64,000 nucleotides of DNA from Cellulosimicrobium funkei. GTDB lineage: Bacteria > Actinomycetota > Actinomycetes > Actinomycetales > Cellulomonadaceae. Under the pieces are notes generated by a model, which was given only the letters and a program-made list of their open reading frames with translations, made no database searches and was not told the DNA's origin. Shown here piece by piece: positions 60,427 to 64,000 of this stretch. Position 1 is the stretch's first letter. Each line of letters starts with the position of its first letter. The stretch covers positions 372,001 through 436,000 of the forward strand of contig NZ_JNBQ01000002.1 of assembly GCF_001019615.1 (NCBI RefSeq), read 5' to 3'. The translations under genes and the position numbers were made by a program.

Positions 60427-63003
60427 ATGATGTCGATACACCGAGGACGCTCGGCGCTCGCCGCCGGGCTGGTGGGGGCGCTCGCCGTCTCCACGCTCGC
60501 CGCCGCGGTCGCCGCACCAGCGGCCGCAGACGTCGGCGGGCCCACCGACGACGGGCTCGTCGCGTGGTACCCGCTCGACGCCGCGAGCACGACCGGCGGC
60601 ACGACGGCGAACCGCGCCGAGGGCTCGACGTTCGGCCCGGCCACGGTGGTGGGCGGGACGGCGACGGCCGACGGCACGACGCTCGACGGGACGGACGACT
60701 ACGTCGACCTGCCCGACCACCTGCTCGCCGGGCTCACGGACGTCACCGTGAGCCTCGACGTGCTCGTGAGCCAGGACCAGGGCACGCCGTACTTCGTCTA
60801 CGGGCTCGGCAACACGAGCGGCTCGAACGGCAACGGGTACCTGTTCACGACCGGCAACGCGTACCGCACGTCGATCGCGACCGGGAACTGGTCGACCGAG
60901 CAGACCGTGACCAAGGGCTCCAACCTCCAGCGCGGCGTCTGGAAGACCCTCACGTACACGCTCACCGGCACGACGGCGACGCTCTACGAGGACGGCGTGC
61001 AGGTCAAGCAGGCCACGAACGTCACGACCGACCCCGGCCAGATCGGCGGCGGGCAGACGACGGCGAACTACGTCGGCCGCTCGCTCTACTCCGGCGACCG
61101 CTACCTCAAGGGCCAGGTGCGCGACTTCCGCCTCTACGACCGTGCGCTGAGCCCGGCCGAGGCGGCCGAGCTCGCGGCCGGGACGTCGTCGGCCGCCGCG
61201 GACGCCGACCTCGCCGCGCTCGACCTCGGCGACACGAGCGCCGTCACCGCGGACCTCGTGCTGCCCACCACGGGCGCGCAGGGCTCGCTCGTCACGTGGA
61301 CGTCGTCCGACGCGGGCGTCGTCAGCGCCGCGGGGAAGGTCACACGGCCCGCCGCGGGTGAGGACGACGCGACCGTGACGCTCACCGCGCTCGTCACGCG
61401 CGGCGCCGTCGCGCGCACCGCGCAGTTCGACGTCACCGTCCTCGCGCACCTCGCGCCCGCCGAGGCCGTGGCGTGGGACGCGAGCCACGCCGTCGTGCCG
61501 CACCTCGACGACGTGCGCGGCAACCTCACGCTGCCCGCCGACGGGGCCAACGGCTCCGCCCTCACGTGGGCGAGCTCCGACCCCGCCACCGTCTCGGCCA
61601 CGGGCGAGGTGACGCGGCCCGCCCACGGCGAGCCGGCGGCCGTCGTGCGGCTCACCGTCACGGCGACCAAGGACGGCGCGACCGCGACGCACACCTACGA
61701 CGCCACGGTCCGCCCGCTGCCCGCCGAGGCCGACTACGCGGGCTACTTCTTCCCGTACTTCGAGGGCGAGAGCACCGCGGACGGCGAGTCCGTCTACTTC
61801 AGCGCGAGCAACGGCAACGACCCGCTCGACTGGGTCGAGCTCAACGACGGCGAGCCCGTCCTCACGTCGACGCTCGGCGAGAAGGGCCTGCGCGACCCGT
61901 TCATCATCCGCTCGCCCGAGGGCGACCGGTTCTTCCTCCTCGCGACCGACCTGCGCATCTACGGCGGCAACAACTTCGGCAACGCGCAGGAGCGCGGGTC
62001 GCGCGCGCTGATGATCTGGGAGTCGACCGACCTCGTGCACTGGTCCGACCAGCGCATGGTCACGGTGTCGAGCGCGTACGCGGGCAACACGTGGGCGCCC
62101 GAGGCGTTCTGGGACGCGCAGCGCGGCGAGTACATCGTCTACTGGGCCTCGGCGCTCTACCCGACGACGTCGACCGACGGCCGCCGCATCGCCGACTCCT
62201 ACCAGCGCATGATGTACGCCACGACGCGCGACTTCGTGACGTTCTCCGAGCCGCAGGTGTGGATCGACGAGAAGCGCGGCAACGGGCTCGGGATGATCGA
62301 CTCGTCGATCGTCGAGCACGACGGCACGTACTACCGGTTCACCAAGGACGAGGCGTACATGATCCCGCGCCTCGAGAAGTCCACGGACCTGCGCTCGACC
62401 GACTGGGACCTGGTCGCCGAGAAGATCGGCTACGGCCAGCCCAACCCGTGGGGCGGCACGCTCACCGCGGGCGAGGGCCCGACCGTCTTCAAGTCGAACA
62501 CCGAGGAGAAGTGGTACCTCTTCGTCGACCAGCCGAGCTACCACGGCGGCCAGGGCTACCTGCCGCTCGAGTCCACCGACCTCGACTCGGGCGTGTGGAC
62601 GTCCGTCGACGCCCACCTGCCGAGCAGCCCGCGGCACGGCACCGTCCTGCCGATCACGGCCGCCGAGCACGCCGCGCTCCTCGCGGCGTACGGCGAGCAG
62701 GAGCCGGCGCCCGAGCTCGACCTCGCGGTCGAGGCGACGTCGCGGTGCCTCGCCGGCAAGGCGTACGTCGCCGTGCGCGCGACGAACGGCGAGGACGTCC
62801 CGGTGACCGTGACGCTCACGACGCCGTACGGCGAGAAGACGGTCGCCGACGTCGCGCCGGGCAAGAACGCGTACCAGTCGTTCGCGGCGCGAGCCACGGC
62901 GGTCCCCGCCGGGACCGTCACGGTGACCGGCGTCGCGACCCTCGACGGGAAGGAGGTGACGACCACGCGCGAGGCGCAGGTCGACGCGCTCGACTGCGCC
63001 TGA
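60427..63003 (+). CDS. Secreted GH43 glycosidase with LamG and Ig-like modules
   Basis: 858 residues. Signal peptide (about 1-38), LamG-like (40-255), two atrophied bacterial Ig domains (258-430), GH43 (430-750) with Asp490 (LRDPF), Asp625 (MIDSS) and Glu683 (GEGPT), then the RCLAGK tail (765-858, ending ALDCA). It is a shortened paralogue of the preceding gene: its LamG matches LamG-2 there (shared GTDDYVDLPDHLLAGLTDVT, NGYLFTTGNAYRTSIATGNW) and its GH43 matches module A (shared MMYATTRDFVTFSE, FKSNTEEKWYLF). Two ATG codons stand in tandem at 60427/60430. No arm-2 operator of its own was found. Confidence 0.88.
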   Translation: MMSIHRGRSALAAGLVGALAVSTLAAAVAAPAAADVGGPTDDGLVAWYPLDAASTTGGTTANRAEGSTFGPATVVGGTATADGTTLDGTDDYVDLPDHLLAGLTDVTVSLDVLVSQDQGTPYFVYGLGNTSGSNGNGYLFTTGNAYRTSIATGNWSTEQTVTKGSNLQRGVWKTLTYTLTGTTATLYEDGVQVKQATNVTTDPGQIGGGQTTANYVGRSLYSGDRYLKGQVRDFRLYDRALSPAEAAELAAGTSSAAADADLAALDLGDTSAVTADLVLPTTGAQGSLVTWTSSDAGVVSAAGKVTRPAAGEDDATVTLTALVTRGAVARTAQFDVTVLAHLAPAEAVAWDASHAVVPHLDDVRGNLTLPADGANGSALTWASSDPATVSATGEVTRPAHGEPAAVVRLTVTATKDGATATHTYDATVRPLPAEADYAGYFFPYFEGESTADGESVYFSASNGNDPLDWVELNDGEPVLTSTLGEKGLRDPFIIRSPEGDRFFLLATDLRIYGGNNFGNAQERGSRALMIWESTDLVHWSDQRMVTVSSAYAGNTWAPEAFWDAQRGEYIVYWASALYPTTSTDGRRIADSYQRMMYATTRDFVTFSEPQVWIDEKRGNGLGMIDSSIVEHDGTYYRFTKDEAYMIPRLEKSTDLRSTDWDLVAEKIGYGQPNPWGGTLTAGEGPTVFKSNTEEKWYLFVDQPSYHGGQGYLPLESTDLDSGVWTSVDAHLPSSPRHGTVLPITAAEHAALLAAYGEQEPAPELDLAVEATSRCLAGKAYVAVRATNGEDVPVTVTLTTPYGEKTVADVAPGKNAYQSFAARATAVPAGTVTVTGVATLDGKEVTTTREAQVDALDCA

Positions 63004-63046
63004 CACCCGCGAGGTCGCACCCCGCCGAGGGAGAGGCGAGGTACCG

Positions 63047-63084
63047 CGAGGTAGAGGCGTGGTCACGACCACGCCTCTCCCTCG
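63047..63084. repeat. GAGGTAGA-family hairpin
   Basis: CGAGGTAGAGGCGTGGTC (63047-63064) pairs with 63067-63084 with one mismatch and a 2-base loop. Further degenerate units flank it (CGAGGGAGAGG near 63026, CTCTCCCTCGG near 63096). Confidence 0.8.
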
Positions 63085-63215
63085 ACGGACCAGAGCTCTC
63101 CCTCGGCGACGTGGCGGCCGGGCGGAACCAGCACGAGCGTCGGACGCGGGGCTTCCCTCCTTGCCGCCGACGACGCTTCCACCACTCGACGACGAGTGAG
63201 AAGGAGCGACAGCTC

Positions 63216-64000
63216 ATGCACGTGCACGACACCAGCTATTCGCGACGAGCCGTCCTGCGGCTCGGGGCGCTGGCCGCGGGGGCGACCGGCGCCGTCGCGC
63301 TCGCGGGCGGCGGCAGCGCGCTCGCCGCGCCGCCGGTCCCGGTGCTGACGGTCCCGAGCGGACCGCCCGTCAGCCGGGCCTTCCTGCGGTCCCTCGACCG
63401 CTCGGTCACCCTCGACGGCTGGGCCGCCGAGCCGTTCCCGATGTCCGACGTGACGCTCGCCCCGAGCGTCGCGACGCGCTCGCAGGACCAGATCCTGCAC
63501 CTCGCGCGCGAGTACCCCGTGGACCGCGTCCTCGCGGTGTTCCGGCGCAACGCCGGGATCGACACCCAGGGCGCGTCGGCGCCCGGCGGCTGGGAGGGCT
63601 TCGGCCACGCCAACGAGCAGCCCTGGGGCCCCGACGACTACCCGGGCCGGGCGAACACCCAGACCGCGAACCTCCTGCGCGGGCACTACGGCGGGCACTT
63701 CCTGTCCATGGTGGCGCTCGCGTACGCGAGCACGGGCGAGACGGTGTTCCGCGACAAGGTGGACCAGATCGTCGAGGGCCTCGGCGAGGTCCAGACGGCG
63801 CTCGCGGCCATGGGCCGGTTCAGCCACCCCGGGTTCCTCGCCGCCTACGGCGAGTGGCAGTTCAGCCAGCTCGAGAAGTACGCGCCGTACGGGGAGATCT
63901 GGGCGCCGTACTACACGTGCCACAAGATCATGGCCGGCCTGCTCGAGGCGTACCGCCTGGCGGGCAGCGACCAGGCCCTCGAGCTCGCGTCGTCCATGGC
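63216..64000 (+). CDS. Secreted GH127/GH146-like (DUF1680) enzyme, 3' truncated
   Basis: The frame is open from ATG 63216 to the window end (261 codons). The N-terminus MHVHDTSYSRRAVLRLGAL with a twin arginine and an Ala/Gly-rich stretch ending SALAAPP suggests Tat export, unlike its Sec-type neighbours. The segment LLRGHYGGHFLSMVALAYAS and the later WAPYYTCHKIMAGLLEAYR match the start of DUF1680 catalytic domains, as in the 45253 protein (FRGHAFGHYLSALAMSW, YNLHKVLAGLLD). The catalytic cysteines would lie beyond the window. AAGGAG is eight bases upstream of the start. Confidence 0.75.
   Translation, partial: MHVHDTSYSRRAVLRLGALAAGATGAVALAGGGSALAAPPVPVLTVPSGPPVSRAFLRSLDRSVTLDGWAAEPFPMSDVTLAPSVATRSQDQILHLAREYPVDRVLAVFRRNAGIDTQGASAPGGWEGFGHANEQPWGPDDYPGRANTQTANLLRGHYGGHFLSMVALAYASTGETVFRDKVDQIVEGLGEVQTALAAMGRFSHPGFLAAYGEWQFSQLEKYAPYGEIWAPYYTCHKIMAGLLEAYRLAGSDQALELASSM

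Overview
The window is very GC-rich DNA with dense, mostly short-gapped genes, GTG and ATGA/GTGA start overlaps, Cox15/CtaA, DisA and a NUDIX-less MutY. Together with long secreted multidomain glycosidases this suggests a plant-polymer-degrading actinobacterium of the Cellulosimicrobium/Cellulomonas/Promicromonospora kind (inference from content; no marker gene such as 16S rRNA is present).

Layout. 1-409: end of an amino-acid N-acetyltransferase. 402-7222: LacI-type regulator, divergent from a CUT1 sugar ABC transporter (binding protein plus two permeases, the second carrying a one-base frameshift) and an unsecreted GH127 beta-L-arabinofuranosidase. 7226-9191: MutY and a membrane-anchored protein. 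9756-14459: very large secreted (alpha/alpha)6-type glycosidase, possibly GH121-like. 14460-14919: repeat-rich gap. 14920-24679: housekeeping and regulatory block (methyltransferase, disA, MarR/hydrolase pair, ctaA, DeoR/DUF4406/NUDIX, TetR/GNAT, radA, K+ channel). 25181-28348: secreted GH43. 28517-30281: membrane protein and proC. 30278-40863: LacI regulator, araB-araD-araA, then a CUT2 (YtfQRT-YjfF-like) furanose transporter. 41130-64000: an export-enzyme island with GH51, GH146-like, four GH43 proteins (one with two GH43 catalytic modules) and a GH127/146-like enzyme cut by the window end.

The genes fit together as an arabinose-polymer utilisation locus with two transcriptional arms. Arm 1 carries a GAAAACC-type operator before the CUT1 transporter/GH127 operon, the 9756 glycosidase and the 25181 GH43. 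Its gene set resembles the Bifidobacterium longum beta-L-arabinooligosaccharide (extensin) system. Arm 2 carries an ideal-lac-operator-like 14-bp palindrome before araBDA, the CUT2 transporter, GH51 and the double GH43. Its likely repressor is the LacI protein encoded just before araB, whose recognition helix closely resembles that of E. coli LacI.

The most unusual features are: (a) a conserved C-terminal domain of about 85-95 residues (RCLAGK...AYQSF...CG) on all eight complete secreted enzymes and on nothing else; (b) an intergenic repeat family built on GAGGTAGA that forms long hairpins behind four of those genes; and (c) a composite direct/inverted repeat structure at 14530-14906.
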